Positions 8,640 to 17,845 are shown, counted from the first letter of the stretch. The stretch is DNA of 64,000 bases from Dietzia sp032248695 (GCF_032248695.1 NZ_JAVHXC010000003.1:248001-312000), one strand, 5' to 3'. A program made the numbers and translations. The notes: generated by a model from the letters alone, not told the origin.

Positions 8640-10807
8640 GCGCCGAACAGATCACCGAGAAGACCGACGAACCCGCCGCCCGCTCTCCGCTGGCCACCGC
8701 GGGCCACGCGGTCGCCACCGCCGCGCGGCGCCTGCCCGTCACGGCGGCGATCGTCGCGGCCCTGCTGGTCACCGGCGTGGTGTTCGAGACCCTGTGGCGC
8801 AGCGCCCGGCACGCGCCGTGGTTCCCCGATGTCGCCTACGGCGTCCCCGCGCTGGAGGGCGGCCGGTGGTGGACGCTGGTCACCGGGCCCTGGTTCGGGC
8901 TCACGCCGCTGCAGCACATCTCGCTGCTCGTCCTGGTGGCGGCGGGGATCGGTGTGGGCGAATGGCGGCTCGGCCCCGCCCGCACGGCGATGGTCGCCGC
9001 GGCCGGCCAGCTCGTCGGCGTGCTCGGCGCGGTCGCGGTGATCGTGCCCGGGAACGCCGCGGGGTGGGAGTGGGCCACCGAGTTGTCCGTGCTCCTGGAC
9101 GTCGGCTGTACGACCGCGGTGATCGCGGTCCTCACCGCCGCGACCGCCACCCTCGTCTCGCCGTGGCGGCTCCGGGCCCGCGCGGTGCTGTACGGCTACG
9201 TGATCGTGTCGTTCCTGTTCATCGGCAGTCTCGCCGACCTCACCCACCTCATCGCCTTCGTGGTGTTCCTGTTCGTCGGCGAGCGGTTCTTCTCCCGCTC
9301 CGAGCGGGGTCTGGCGCCCCGCACGCGGCGGGAGACCCGGCTGGTGGTCTCGGCGGGCATGTGGTTCATCGCCGCGGTCCACGTGGTGGTGTACGTCCTG
9401 CCGTCCGACGGCCCCCTCGGCCCGACGGAGGCCGACGACGTGAGCCTGGTCGGCATGCTCGCGTCCGTCCTCATCGCCGCGGCGACCGCCGAGCTGCTCC
9501 GCCGCGGGTACCGGATCGCGTGGGGCGTGGCCCTGGCGTATGCGGTGGTCACCGCGACCGCCACGCTCGTCGTCGTCGCCCTCGTCATCGCGGCCGACGT
9601 CGAGTCGCTCGGCGCGGTCACCCTCGGCACCGGCCTGTTGTGGGCGGGCGAGGCCGTCCTGCTGGTCGTGGGCCGCGGCGCGTTCGGGGTGCGGATCCGG
9701 CGGCGTGTCACCGGCTCCGCCCTGCACTCGGACGACGTGGTGGAGCGGGTCCGCACGCTCATCCGGCGCCACGGCGGCAGCACGATGTCGTGGATGATCA
9801 CGTGGCAGCCGATGAACTACTTCTTCGGCGGTGGCCGCGACGGCGCGTCCGCCGAGCCCACCGGCGTCGTGGGCTACCGCATGCACGTGGGCACCATCAT
9901 CGCGCTGGCCGACCCGGTGGCGGACCCCGCGGACCGTGACACGCTCCTCGCCTCGTTCGTCGACTTCGCCGAGTCCCAGGCCGCGGTGCCGTGCCTGTTC
10001 TCGGTCTCGGGCGAGACCGCGGAGCGGATGCGCGCGCACGGCTGGCGGGCGCTGCAGATCGCCGAGGACACCCTCATGGACCTGCCCGACCTGGAGTTCA
10101 GCGGGAAGAAGTGGCAGAAGATCCGCACCGCCATGAACAAGGCCACCAAGAGCGGCACGACGTTCGTCTCCGGCCTGCTGCGCGAGCAACCGGCGTCCGT
10201 GGTGGCGCAGGTGCGGGCCATCTCCGAGCAGTGGGTCGGGGACAAGGAACTGCCGGAGATGGGCTTCACGCTGGGCACGGTGGAGGAGGCGCTCGACGAC
10301 GACGTCCGCATCGCCCTGGCCGTGGACTCCGACGGGGTCGTTCAGGCCGCGCTGTCGTGGCTGCCGGTGTACCGCGGCGGGCCCGACGGTGGCGTGCGCG
10401 GCTGGACGCTGGACCTCATGCGCAAGCGCAACGGCCCGGGCGCGAACAACATGGTCGAGTTCCTCATCGCCCGTTCGGCGCTGGAGTTCAAGGACGAGGG
10501 GGCGGACTTCGTCTCGTTGTCCGGCGCCCCGTTGGCGCGTAGTGGCGACGACGACGAGGTGGCCGTTCTCGACCGCGGACTCGATCTGCTGGGTCAGGCG
10601 CTCGAGCCCTACTACGGGTTCCGGTCGCTGCACCACTTCAAGGCGAAGTTCAATCCGAGGATCGAGCCCGTCTACCTGTGTTTCCGCGACGAGGCGGACC
10701 TGCCGCGGATCGGTGTGGCGATCGGCCGGGCGTACCTGCCGGGCGCGACGACCCGCCAGCTCGCGGCCCTGGCCCGCTCGGGCGCCTCGGAGACCGTGGA
10801 CGTCTGA
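8636..10807 (+). CDS. MprF-like membrane protein with DUF2156 domain
   Basis: I chose the GTG at 8636, which overlaps the cobU stop; the frame is open upstream but inside cobU. The 723-residue protein begins with about six or more membrane helices in a rhomboid-like arrangement (GGRWWTLVTGPWFGLTPLQH), then further helices to about residue 345. The cytosolic half is a DUF2156/GNAT-like domain (YRMHVGTIIALADPVADP; GANNMVEFLIARSALEFKDEGADFVSLSGAPLA; LDLLGQALEPYYGFRSLHHFKAKF) as in phosphatidylglycerol lysyltransferases. Such proteins transfer an amino acid from aminoacyl-tRNA to membrane lipid and may flip the product. Lipid modification is inferred; the amino acid is unknown. Confidence 0.7.
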   Translation: MSAEQITEKTDEPAARSPLATAGHAVATAARRLPVTAAIVAALLVTGVVFETLWRSARHAPWFPDVAYGVPALEGGRWWTLVTGPWFGLTPLQHISLLVLVAAGIGVGEWRLGPARTAMVAAAGQLVGVLGAVAVIVPGNAAGWEWATELSVLLDVGCTTAVIAVLTAATATLVSPWRLRARAVLYGYVIVSFLFIGSLADLTHLIAFVVFLFVGERFFSRSERGLAPRTRRETRLVVSAGMWFIAAVHVVVYVLPSDGPLGPTEADDVSLVGMLASVLIAAATAELLRRGYRIAWGVALAYAVVTATATLVVVALVIAADVESLGAVTLGTGLLWAGEAVLLVVGRGAFGVRIRRRVTGSALHSDDVVERVRTLIRRHGGSTMSWMITWQPMNYFFGGGRDGASAEPTGVVGYRMHVGTIIALADPVADPADRDTLLASFVDFAESQAAVPCLFSVSGETAERMRAHGWRALQIAEDTLMDLPDLEFSGKKWQKIRTAMNKATKSGTTFVSGLLREQPASVVAQVRAISEQWVGDKELPEMGFTLGTVEEALDDDVRIALAVDSDGVVQAALSWLPVYRGGPDGGVRGWTLDLMRKRNGPGANNMVEFLIARSALEFKDEGADFVSLSGAPLARSGDDDEVAVLDRGLDLLGQALEPYYGFRSLHHFKAKFNPRIEPVYLCFRDEADLPRIGVAIGRAYLPGATTRQLAALARSGASETVDV

Positions 10808-10814
10808 GCACGAC

Positions 10815-10837
10815 GCCCTGCGCCCCGCCCGCAGGGC
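10815..10837. terminator. Bidirectional hairpin
   Basis: GCCCTGCG (10815-10822) pairs perfectly with CGCAGGGC (10830-10837) around a seven-base loop. It lies in the 32-bp gap between the convergent stops of the MprF-like gene and ptsH, so it probably ends transcription from both sides. Confidence 0.65.
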
Positions 10838-10839
10838 CG

Positions 10840-11097
10840 TCAGTCGGCGTCGAGGTCCTGCTCGATGAGGGCGGCGATCGCGGCCACGGCGTCGGCGTCG
10901 TCGCCGCTCACCGTGACCTCGGCGCCCTTCTCCGCGCCGAGCGCCATGATGAGCATGGCGGAGGCGGCGTCGGCCTCCTCGCCGTCGAAGGTGATCTCGA
11001 TGTCCGTGTCGTACTTCTCGGCGGCCTCGGCGATGACGCCGGCCGGGCGGGCGTGCAGGCCCTCGGCCGATCCGACGATGACGGTCTTGCTGGCCAT
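10840..11097 (-). CDS. ptsH: Phosphocarrier protein HPr
   Basis: HPr carries phosphate from PEP-phosphorylated enzyme I to the sugar-specific IIA domain. The 85-residue protein has the phosphorylated His in GLHARPAGVIAEAA (about residue 15) and an ASAMLIMALGAEKGAEV segment where the Ser-46 region of HPr lies, a possible regulatory site. The ATG at 11097 has AGGAGG seven bases upstream, which rules out the longer open frame. It is the last gene of the fruR-fruK-fruA-ptsH run, 73 bp behind fruA, an arrangement seen in corynebacteria and streptomycetes where fructose PTS genes cluster with the general PTS proteins. Confidence 0.93.
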   Translation of the reverse strand: MASKTVIVGSAEGLHARPAGVIAEAAEKYDTDIEITFDGEEADAASAMLIMALGAEKGAEVTVSGDDADAVAAIAALIEQDLDAD

Positions 11098-11170
11098 GAT
11101 GGCTCCTCCTGTGGGGTGGGTGGCGGGGGCACGGGGGCCGGTCTCTCCCGCCATCGTGCAGTGCGGTCGG

Positions 11171-13327
11171 TCAGGCCGCGACCGGCTCGGCCGCGGCGGT
11201 CGGCGCCGCAGCCGGGGTGCGGCGGGCGGACTTGGCGGTGACCACGGCCGCGCAGGCGACGAGCGTGCCGGCGAGGATGGCCACGAGGTAGCCCCACACC
11301 GGGCTGATCGCGAACACCACGAACAGTCCACCGTGCGGCGCGTACGACTCCACGGAGAACGCCATGATGAGCGCGCCGGTGACGGCGCCGCCGGCCATCA
11401 TCGACGGAATGACGCGGAGCGGATCGGCGGCGGCGAACGGGATGGCGCCCTCGGTGATGAAGCTGGCGCCCAGCAGGAACGCGGCGCGGCCGTTCTCCTG
11501 CTCGGCCGGGCTGAACAGGCGCTTGCGCACGACCGTGGCCAGGCCCATCGCCAGCGGCGGCACCATGCCCGCGGCCATGACGGCGGCCATGATCCGCAGG
11601 GTGGCCGGGTTGTCGGCCACGAGGCCGGCGGTGGCGAAGGTGTAGGCGGCCTTGTTGACGGGCCCGCCGAGGTCGAAGCACATCATGAGGCCCAGGATGA
11701 CGCCGAGCAGGATCACCGAGGAGCCGGTCATGCCGCCGAGCCACGACTCCATGGCCTCGGTGAGCGCGGCCAGCGGGCGGCCGAGCAGCAGGAACATGAG
11801 CAGGCCGATCGCCAGCGAGCCGATGAGCGGGATGAGCACGACGGGCATGAGTCCGGAGAGCCAGCGCGGGGTCTTCCACGTGGTCATCCAGCGCACGAGG
11901 TAGCCGGCGAGGATGCCGGTGACCAGGGCACCGATGAAGCCGGCACCGAGGGTCGCGGACAGTGCGCCGCCGACGAAGCCGGGCGCGATGCCGGGGCGGT
12001 CGGCCAGGCCGTAGGCGATGTAGCCGGACAGGACGGCGATCATGAAGCCCATCGCGGCCTGCCCGATCGCGAACAGCACCGCACCGAGGTAGAGGCGTAG
12101 TCCGGTGTGGGTGAGCACCTCGGCGCCGGCGGTGCCGGCGGAGACGATCTCACCGTCGAGGTACCAGACCTCGCCGGGCAGGTCGGTGAGGGTGAACGAG
12201 GTGGACAGCTCCTGCCACACGAACGCGACGTCGTAGCCGGCGAAGAGGAAGCCCAGCGCGAGGAGCAGGCCGCCCGCGGCGACGAACGGGATCATGTAGG
12301 ACACGCCCGTCATGACGGCGCGCTGCAGGCCGCGGGCCCAGTGCTCGTCGGCGCCGGACGTGCCCGACCCGCCCGAGCCGGTGCCCGCGCCATCCCCGGA
12401 GTCGGCGGACACGCGCCGGGCGCGGGGGTCGCGCGCGGCGGCCAGGGCCTCGTCGAGGACGCGGTCGGGGGCGTCGATGGCCTTCTTCACGCCGTACTCG
12501 ACGACGGGTTTGCCCGCGAATCGGCCGCGGTCGCGGACGCCGACGTCGGTGGCGAACACGACCGCGTCGGCCGCCTCGATGACGCCCGGGTCGAGCGGCG
12601 TGGCGCCGGCCGAGCCCTGGGTCTCGACCTGCAGGTCGACGCCGCGGGCCTGCGCGGCCTGGGCGAGGGAGTCGGCGGCCATGTAGGTGTGGGCGATGCC
12701 GGTCGGGCACGCGGTCACCGCGACCAGGCGCAGCGGCGCGTCGCCTCCGGCGGTGGGCGGGGTGCCCGCACCGTCGGCCGTGGTCGCCTCGCCGTCGGCC
12801 GTGGTCGCCGCACCGGCGCCGGGCGCCGAGGGAGCGGGCGACGACGAGGACGACGACGAGGTCTTCCGCCCCTGGCCGACGAGCACGTCCTCGATGGTCG
12901 CGACCGCCTCCTCGGGCGTGGCCGCGGCCCGCAGCGAGTCCACGAACTCGGCCCGCACGAGATTGCGCGCGAGCGTGGCGAGCAGCGTCAGATGCTCCTT
13001 GCCGCCGCCGGCGGGGGCGCCGATCATCAGCACCAGGTCGGCGGGCCCGTCCTTGGCCCCGAAGTCGACGGGCGGGTCGAGGCGGGCGAACGCCAGGCTC
13101 GGGGAGGTCACCGCCTCGGACTTGCAGTGCGGGATCGCGATCCCGCCCTTCATCCCGGTGGCGGCCTTGTCCTCGCGGGCGAGCAGGTCGCGGACGAGGG
13201 CGTCGTGATCGTCGGCGCGGCCGGCGTCGACGAGGGTCCGGGCGAGCGCCCGGATCACCTCCTGCTTGGTGCCGCCGAGGTCGGCGTCGAGCCGCACGGC
13301 GGCGGTCTCGATGATGGGCTGGTTCAT
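11171..13327 (-). CDS. fruA: Fructose PTS permease IIABC
   Basis: This 718-residue membrane protein takes up fructose and phosphorylates it to fructose 1-phosphate. The IIA domain (about 1-145) has its phospho-His in GGIAIPHCKS. A Ser/Pro/Ala/Thr linker with repeated TTADG units leads to the IIB domain (about 195-290), with the phospho-Cys in TACPTGIAHTYMAADSL. The IIC domain (from about 325) begins GVSYMIPFVAAGGLLLALGF and has about ten helices with the conserved SFITEGAIPFAAADPLRVIPS. The ATG at 13327 begins MNQPIIETAAVRL; the frame is open further upstream only as a shadow of fruK. It lies 50 bp after fruK in one operon. Confidence 0.95.
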   Translation of the reverse strand: MNQPIIETAAVRLDADLGGTKQEVIRALARTLVDAGRADDHDALVRDLLAREDKAATGMKGGIAIPHCKSEAVTSPSLAFARLDPPVDFGAKDGPADLVLMIGAPAGGGKEHLTLLATLARNLVRAEFVDSLRAAATPEEAVATIEDVLVGQGRKTSSSSSSSPAPSAPGAGAATTADGEATTADGAGTPPTAGGDAPLRLVAVTACPTGIAHTYMAADSLAQAAQARGVDLQVETQGSAGATPLDPGVIEAADAVVFATDVGVRDRGRFAGKPVVEYGVKKAIDAPDRVLDEALAAARDPRARRVSADSGDGAGTGSGGSGTSGADEHWARGLQRAVMTGVSYMIPFVAAGGLLLALGFLFAGYDVAFVWQELSTSFTLTDLPGEVWYLDGEIVSAGTAGAEVLTHTGLRLYLGAVLFAIGQAAMGFMIAVLSGYIAYGLADRPGIAPGFVGGALSATLGAGFIGALVTGILAGYLVRWMTTWKTPRWLSGLMPVVLIPLIGSLAIGLLMFLLLGRPLAALTEAMESWLGGMTGSSVILLGVILGLMMCFDLGGPVNKAAYTFATAGLVADNPATLRIMAAVMAAGMVPPLAMGLATVVRKRLFSPAEQENGRAAFLLGASFITEGAIPFAAADPLRVIPSMMAGGAVTGALIMAFSVESYAPHGGLFVVFAISPVWGYLVAILAGTLVACAAVVTAKSARRTPAAAPTAAAEPVAA

Positions 13328-13377
13328 GGCCGTGCTCCGTGTCGTGATGAGAAGGGGTGGGGCGGGGACGAGGGGCC

Positions 13378-14337
13378 TCAGTCGAGGCGTCTGAGGGTGG
13401 GCCGGAAGGTGGCGGGGTCCAGGCCGAGCGGCAGCCCGGTGCCGGGCAGGGAGGCGGCCACGCTGCCGTGGCAGACCGCCCACGCCAGCCGGTCCCGCGG
13501 CGGGAGTCCGCGGGCCCCGGCGAGCAGATATCCCGCGAGCGCGGAGTCGCCGGCCCCGACCGTGGACCTGACCTGCACGGCGGGGGTGTTCGCGAACCAC
13601 GTCTCGTCGTCGTCGACCAGGACCGCTCCCGCGCCGCCCAGGGTGACCAGGACCGCGCCGACGCCACGGTCGCGCAGGGCGCGGGCGGCGGCCACCACGG
13701 GGGCGGTGTCACCGCGGGCGGCGCGGCGCTCCAGCTCGGCGCCGTCGACGCCGGCGAGCTGGCCGAGCTCCTCACCGTTGGGTTTGACCAGGTCCGGCGC
13801 CGCGTCGGGCAGGCGCGCGGCGAGCGCGGCCAGGGGCGCGTCGGAGGTGTCGACGGCGAGGCGCGCCCCCGCCGGGCGCAGGGCGGTGACAAGGTCGGCG
13901 TAGACGTCGGCCTCGACGCCACGCGGCACGGACCCGCACAGCACCACCCACTGCGCGTCGCGGGCGAGGTCGGCCACCGTGGAGCGGACCCGCTCGAGCG
14001 TGGCGGGGTCGAGCTCGGGCCCCGGGGCGTTGATCTTGGTCGTGGTGCCGTCGGGGTCGGCGAGGGTGAGGTTGACCCGCACCCCGCCGGTCGCCGGCAC
14101 CACCGACGTCGCGACGCCGGACGCCGCGCACATCGTCACGAACGGGTCCCCGGGCGGCGCGGGGAACACCGCGCGCGCCTCCACGCCGCCGGCCGCCACG
14201 ACGCGGGCGACGTTGACGCCCTTGCCGCCCGGCGAGTCGTCGACCGACGCGATGCGGTTGACGCCGCCCACCACCAGCGGCGCGGGCAGGTGGGCGGTGC
14301 GGTCCACCGACGGGTTCAGGGTGAGCGTGACGATCAT
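13378..14337 (-). CDS. fruK: 1-Phosphofructokinase
   Basis: Phosphorylates fructose 1-phosphate made by FruA to fructose 1,6-bisphosphate, feeding glycolysis. 319 residues of the PfkB/ribokinase fold: start MIVTLTLNPSVDRT, substrate-binding DDSPGGKGVNVARVVAA (about 38-54), VVLCGSVPRGV, and the C-terminal anion-hole motif RSTVGAGDSALAGYLLA with the catalytic Asp in GAGDS (about 264). The ATG at 14337 overlaps the fruR stop in an ATGA, so translation is coupled to the repressor. The second gene of the operon. Confidence 0.95.
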   Translation of the reverse strand: MIVTLTLNPSVDRTAHLPAPLVVGGVNRIASVDDSPGGKGVNVARVVAAGGVEARAVFPAPPGDPFVTMCAASGVATSVVPATGGVRVNLTLADPDGTTTKINAPGPELDPATLERVRSTVADLARDAQWVVLCGSVPRGVEADVYADLVTALRPAGARLAVDTSDAPLAALAARLPDAAPDLVKPNGEELGQLAGVDGAELERRAARGDTAPVVAAARALRDRGVGAVLVTLGGAGAVLVDDDETWFANTPAVQVRSTVGAGDSALAGYLLAGARGLPPRDRLAWAVCHGSVAASLPGTGLPLGLDPATFRPTLRRLD

Positions 14338-15101
14338 GGGAGCACGACCTCGATTCCGTGGGAGTCCAGCGCGGCGGCGAGCTGGCCGGGCGGGGGCGCG
14401 TCGGTGACGAGGACGTCGACCTGGTCGAGGCACGCGAACGAGACCAGGAACTCGTGCCCGAACTTGCTCGAGTCGGCCAGCACCACGACCCGCCGAGCGG
14501 CGCCGCACATGGCGTTCTTCACCGCCGCCTCGTCCGGGTCCTGGGTGGTGAGGCCGCGGTCGGGGTGCAGGCCGTTGGCGCCGATGAACGCCACGTCCAC
14601 CCGGATCGCGTCGAGCGCCCGCAGCACCGACGGGCCCACGCACGCGCCGGTGAGGCCGCGGACGGTCCCGCCGAGCACGTGCAGGTCGTCGGCCGCCGCG
14701 CGGTGCAGTCCGTCGGCGACGGGCACGGAGTTGGTGATGAGCGTGAGCCCGTGGTCGGCGGGCAGCGCCTCGGCCAGCGCGGCCGTGGTGGAACCCGCGT
14801 CCACCAGGACGGCCCCGCCGCGGCCGGGCAGCAGTCGCAGCGCGGCCCGGCCGATCGCCGATTTGGCCTCGACGTTCTCCGAGCGACGCGCGGCCAGTGT
14901 CCGCTCCACCCGCCCACCCGGGACGGCCGGGACCGCCCCGCCGTGGGTGCGCTCGAGGTGGCCCTCCGACTCCAGCACCGACAGGTCGCGGCGGATGGTC
15001 TCCGCGCTCACGTCCAGGTCCGCGGCGAGCTCGGCCACGGTGACCCGCCCGGAGGCGGCGAGGGTCTCCATGATGCGCCGTCGTCGCTCGCTGCCGTACA
15101 T
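14334..15101 (-). CDS. fruR: DeoR-family repressor of the fructose operon
   Basis: 255 residues. The N-terminal DeoR helix-turn-helix (about 5-60) starts MYGSERRRRIMETLAASGRVTVAELAADLDVSAETIRRDL, with the family signature around SAETIRRDLSVLE. The C-terminal part is a sugar-phosphate sensor (DeoRC), with GGAVLVDAGSTTAAL and a late VLADSSKFGHEFLVSFA block. By analogy with corynebacterial FruR it represses the fru and ptsI/ptsH genes and is relieved by fructose 1-phosphate or a related sugar phosphate. It is first in the minus-strand operon and divergent from ptsI, so one 135-bp region can control both sides. Confidence 0.88.
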   Translation of the reverse strand: MYGSERRRRIMETLAASGRVTVAELAADLDVSAETIRRDLSVLESEGHLERTHGGAVPAVPGGRVERTLAARRSENVEAKSAIGRAALRLLPGRGGAVLVDAGSTTAALAEALPADHGLTLITNSVPVADGLHRAAADDLHVLGGTVRGLTGACVGPSVLRALDAIRVDVAFIGANGLHPDRGLTTQDPDEAAVKNAMCGAARRVVVLADSSKFGHEFLVSFACLDQVDVLVTDAPPPGQLAAALDSHGIEVVLP

Positions 15102-15142
15102 GGTGAGCCTTTCGCCTGTGACCGAGTGTGTTGAATTCTGCC

Positions 15143-15172
15143 CGAAACGGTTGGAAAGTCAAGCGGGTTTCG
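15143..15172. promoter_or_regulatory. FruR operator candidate between fruR and ptsI
   Basis: CGAAAC (15143-15148) and GTTTCG (15167-15172) are inverted with an 18-base spacer in the AT-richer part of the fruR/ptsI intergenic region. DeoR-type regulators bind inverted or repeated short half-sites, so this is the best operator candidate for shared control of the divergent PTS genes. Only the repeat is seen; binding is inferred. Confidence 0.4.
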
Positions 15173-15236
15173 TTATTCTCGTCACATATCCACTCGATCG
15201 GCCGGGCGCGGGCGTCCGGTCCGCTAGGAGTTCGCA

Positions 15237-16967
15237 ATGTCGCAGCAGTCGAAGGCCGGAGCGGTCATCCGCGGCACCGGCGTGGTCGCCGGACTCGCCT
15301 ACGCCCCCGCCCGGTGGGTGGTCCGGCCCGACGCCCTCGGCGGACCGGCCCCGGCCGGATCCCCGGGCGCGGTGGGATCCCCGGGCGCGGTGGACGAGGA
15401 GGCCGTCGAGCGCGGCCGGGAGTGCTTCGCCGCCGCGGCGGCCACGGTCGCCGACCGCCTCGACCAGCGGGCCGCCCTGGCCACCGGCGTCAGCGCGGAG
15501 GTACTCACCGCCAACGCCGTCCTCGCCCGCGACCGCGGCTGGGCCAAGGAGGTCACCAAGGAGTTGACGAAGGGCGCGGCGGTCGAGGCCGCGGCGGTCG
15601 CCGCCACCGAGAGCTTCGCCGCCAAGTTCGCCAAGATCGGCGGCCGGCAGGCCGAACGCATCACCGACCTGCGCGACCTCTGCGCCCGCGTGGTGGCCGA
15701 GCTGCGCGGCCTGCCCGAACCCGGGATCCCCGCGCTCGACGAGCCGAGCGTCCTGCTGGCCGACGACCTCGCGCCCGCCGACACCGCCGGCCTCGACCCG
15801 TCGCTGGTGCTGGCGATCGTCTGCGAGCACGGCGGCCCCACCTCGCACACCGCGATCATCGCCCGCCAGCTCGGCATCCCCTGCATGGTCGCCGCCGGCG
15901 GCCTGTCCGCCGTCGCCGACGGCACCACCGTCCTCGTGGACGCCGGAGCCGGCACCGTCACGGTCGAGCCCGAGGAGGGGCCGGCAGCGGCGGCGGCCGA
16001 GGCGGACCGCCGCACCCGCGCGGCCGCCGCGACCTGGACCGGGCCCGCCGCGCTCGCCGACGGTCGTCCCGTCTCCCTGCTCGCCAACGTCCAGGACGGC
16101 GAGAGCGCGGAGGCCGCGGCCGCGGGCCCGGCCGGTGGCATCGGCCTGTTCCGGACCGAGCTGGCGTTCCTCGACCGCGCCGCCGAGCCGACCCACGACG
16201 AGCAGGTCGAGCTCTACGCCCGCGTCCTCGGCGCCTTCCCCGACGCGCGCGTCGTCACCCGCACCCTCGACGCCGGCTCCGACAAGCCGTTGGCGTTCGC
16301 GGGCATGACCGAGGAGGACAACCCGGCGCTCGGCGTGCGCGGCATCCGCGTGGACCTCATCGACCGCGGACTCCTCGACCGGCAGCTCGACGCCCTCGCC
16401 GCGGCCGGGCGGCAGGTCGGTGGCGCCCAGTCCTCGCCGTGGGTCATGGCTCCCATGGTGGCCACTGTCGACGAGGCCCGCGACTTCGCCGAGCGCTGCC
16501 GCAGCCGGGGCCTCACGCCCGGGATCATGGTCGAGGTGCCGTCCGTCGCCGTGGCGGTGGACCGCTTCCTGCCGCACGTGGACTTCCTGTCGATCGGCAC
16601 CAACGACCTCACCCAGTACGTCATGGCCGCCGACCGCATGTCGCCCGATCTGGCCGCGCTCACCGACCCGTGGCAGCCCGCCGTGCTCCGCCTCATCCGG
16701 GGCGTCGCCGAGGCCGCGGCCGCCTCGCCCGACGGGCGCTCGATCCCCGTGGGGGTGTGCGGCGAGGCCGCGGCCGACCCCGACCTCGCGGTGGTGTTGC
16801 TGGGTCTCGGCGTGACCTCGCTGTCCGCGGCCACCGCCGCCCTGCCGCACGTCGGCGCGGCACTGGCCGGGGTCACGCTCGAGCAGTGCCGCGAGCTCGC
16901 CCGCGTCGCCCTGGACAGCGACACGGCCCGCGACGCCCGCGAGGCCGTCCGCGCCGCCCGCGGCTGA
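15237..16967 (+). CDS. ptsI: PEP-protein phosphotransferase, enzyme I
   Basis: Enzyme I takes phosphate from phosphoenolpyruvate and gives it to HPr. The 576-residue protein is normal length. The active His lies in CEHGGPTSHTAIIARQLGIPCMV (around residues 197-219). The PEP-binding TIM barrel follows, with GGIGLFRTELAFLDR, TRTLDAGSDKPLAF, NPALGVRGIR, PGIMVEVPSVAV, FLSIGTNDLTQYVMAADR and GVCGEAAADPDLAVVLLGLG. The start has AGGAG shortly upstream. Near residue 41 the protein carries GSPGAV twice in tandem, encoded by a perfect 18-base duplication. Divergent from fruR; with fruA and ptsH it completes the phosphorelay. Confidence 0.96.
   Translation: MSQQSKAGAVIRGTGVVAGLAYAPARWVVRPDALGGPAPAGSPGAVGSPGAVDEEAVERGRECFAAAAATVADRLDQRAALATGVSAEVLTANAVLARDRGWAKEVTKELTKGAAVEAAAVAATESFAAKFAKIGGRQAERITDLRDLCARVVAELRGLPEPGIPALDEPSVLLADDLAPADTAGLDPSLVLAIVCEHGGPTSHTAIIARQLGIPCMVAAGGLSAVADGTTVLVDAGAGTVTVEPEEGPAAAAAEADRRTRAAAATWTGPAALADGRPVSLLANVQDGESAEAAAAGPAGGIGLFRTELAFLDRAAEPTHDEQVELYARVLGAFPDARVVTRTLDAGSDKPLAFAGMTEEDNPALGVRGIRVDLIDRGLLDRQLDALAAAGRQVGGAQSSPWVMAPMVATVDEARDFAERCRSRGLTPGIMVEVPSVAVAVDRFLPHVDFLSIGTNDLTQYVMAADRMSPDLAALTDPWQPAVLRLIRGVAEAAAASPDGRSIPVGVCGEAAADPDLAVVLLGLGVTSLSAATAALPHVGAALAGVTLEQCRELARVALDSDTARDAREAVRAARG
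15357..15392 (+). repeat. Perfect 18-bp tandem duplication inside ptsI
   Basis: The unit GGATCCCCGGGCGCGGTG occurs twice head to tail (15357-15374 and 15375-15392). It stays in frame and adds GSPGAV twice to the N-terminal part of enzyme I. Its perfection suggests a recent slippage event. Confidence 0.9.
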
Positions 16968-17029
16968 GCGCGGTCGCCAGTACGGTCGGGGGCGACACCG
17001 CAGAGACGACCGCGACACCGGGAGCCGCC

Positions 17030-17782
17030 ATGACCGAAGACCTGCGCATCGACACCGCCGACGGGACCGCGGAGGCGTTCGTCTCCCGTCCCGGCGCGGC
17101 CGACCGGGACCTGCCGGGCGTGCTGCTGTTCCCCGACATCTTCGGCCCGCGACCGCGGATCCACGCGATGGCCGACCGGATCGCGAGCTGGGGCTACGTC
17201 GTCCTCGTCCCGAACGTCTTCTACCGCGCCGGCACCGTCGCCGAGCTCGCACCCACCACGGACCTGCGCGAGCCGGGAGAGCGCGACGCGTACCTCGAGA
17301 CGGCCGTGCCGCGCATGAACGCCCTCACCTCACAGCTGTCCCGCCTCGACACCGCCGCCTACCTCGAGGCCCTGACCTCCCTGCCCGGCGTCGCCGGGGA
17401 CGTGGGGGTCATCGGGTACTGCATGGGTGCCCGTCTGGCCCTGCGCGCCGGCGGCGACCACCCCGACCTTGTCGCCGCGGTCGGCGGCTTCCACGGCGGC
17501 GGGCTCGTCACCGAGGAGCCGGACAGCCCGCACCGCAGCCTGGCCACCACGCGCGCCGCGGTCCTGCTGCGTCACGCCGACGAGGACCCGTCGATGCCGC
17601 CGGAAGGGATGGACGCCATCACCTCGCTCGCGCGCGAGTCCGGGGTCGCGCTCGACCAGGCCGTCTACCCGGGCGCGCCCCACGGGTATTCCATGGCGGA
17701 CACCTCGATGTACGACGAGGCCGCGGCCGAGCGGCACTTCGAGGACCTGCGCGAGCACCTGGCCCGCCGACTCTCGCGCTGA
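17030..17782 (+). CDS. Dienelactone hydrolase-family protein
   Basis: 250 residues of the DLH-type alpha/beta hydrolase fold. The nucleophile elbow is GYCMGAR (about residues 129-135), with Cys as nucleophile; the Asp lies in HADEDPSMPP and the His in GAPHGYSM (about 219-226). Early LFPDIFGPRPRIHAMADRIASWGYVVLVPN is the typical DLH N-terminal block. The ATG at 17030 follows GGGAGCCGCC. Family members open the lactone ring in chloroaromatic breakdown, but many act on other small esters. It stands alone, 62 bp after ptsI and convergent with the next operon, so no pathway is suggested by context. Confidence 0.8.
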   Translation: MTEDLRIDTADGTAEAFVSRPGAADRDLPGVLLFPDIFGPRPRIHAMADRIASWGYVVLVPNVFYRAGTVAELAPTTDLREPGERDAYLETAVPRMNALTSQLSRLDTAAYLEALTSLPGVAGDVGVIGYCMGARLALRAGGDHPDLVAAVGGFHGGGLVTEEPDSPHRSLATTRAAVLLRHADEDPSMPPEGMDAITSLARESGVALDQAVYPGAPHGYSMADTSMYDEAAAERHFEDLREHLARRLSR

Positions 17783-17797
17783 TCCCCCGGACGCGCC

Positions 17798-17845
17798 AGA
17801 GCGTTCCGCGCACCCGCCGCTGGGGCGATGTGTGCGGAACGCTCT
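17798..17845. repeat. 16-bp inverted repeat between convergent genes
   Basis: The arms 17798-17813 and 17830-17845 (AGAGCGTTCCGCGCAC and its complement with one mismatch) flank a 16-base spacer. It lies between the stops of the DLH gene and the SnoaL-like gene, so it can act as a bidirectional terminator. The large loop and absence of a T-run also fit a dispersed palindromic element or protein-binding site. Confidence 0.55.
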
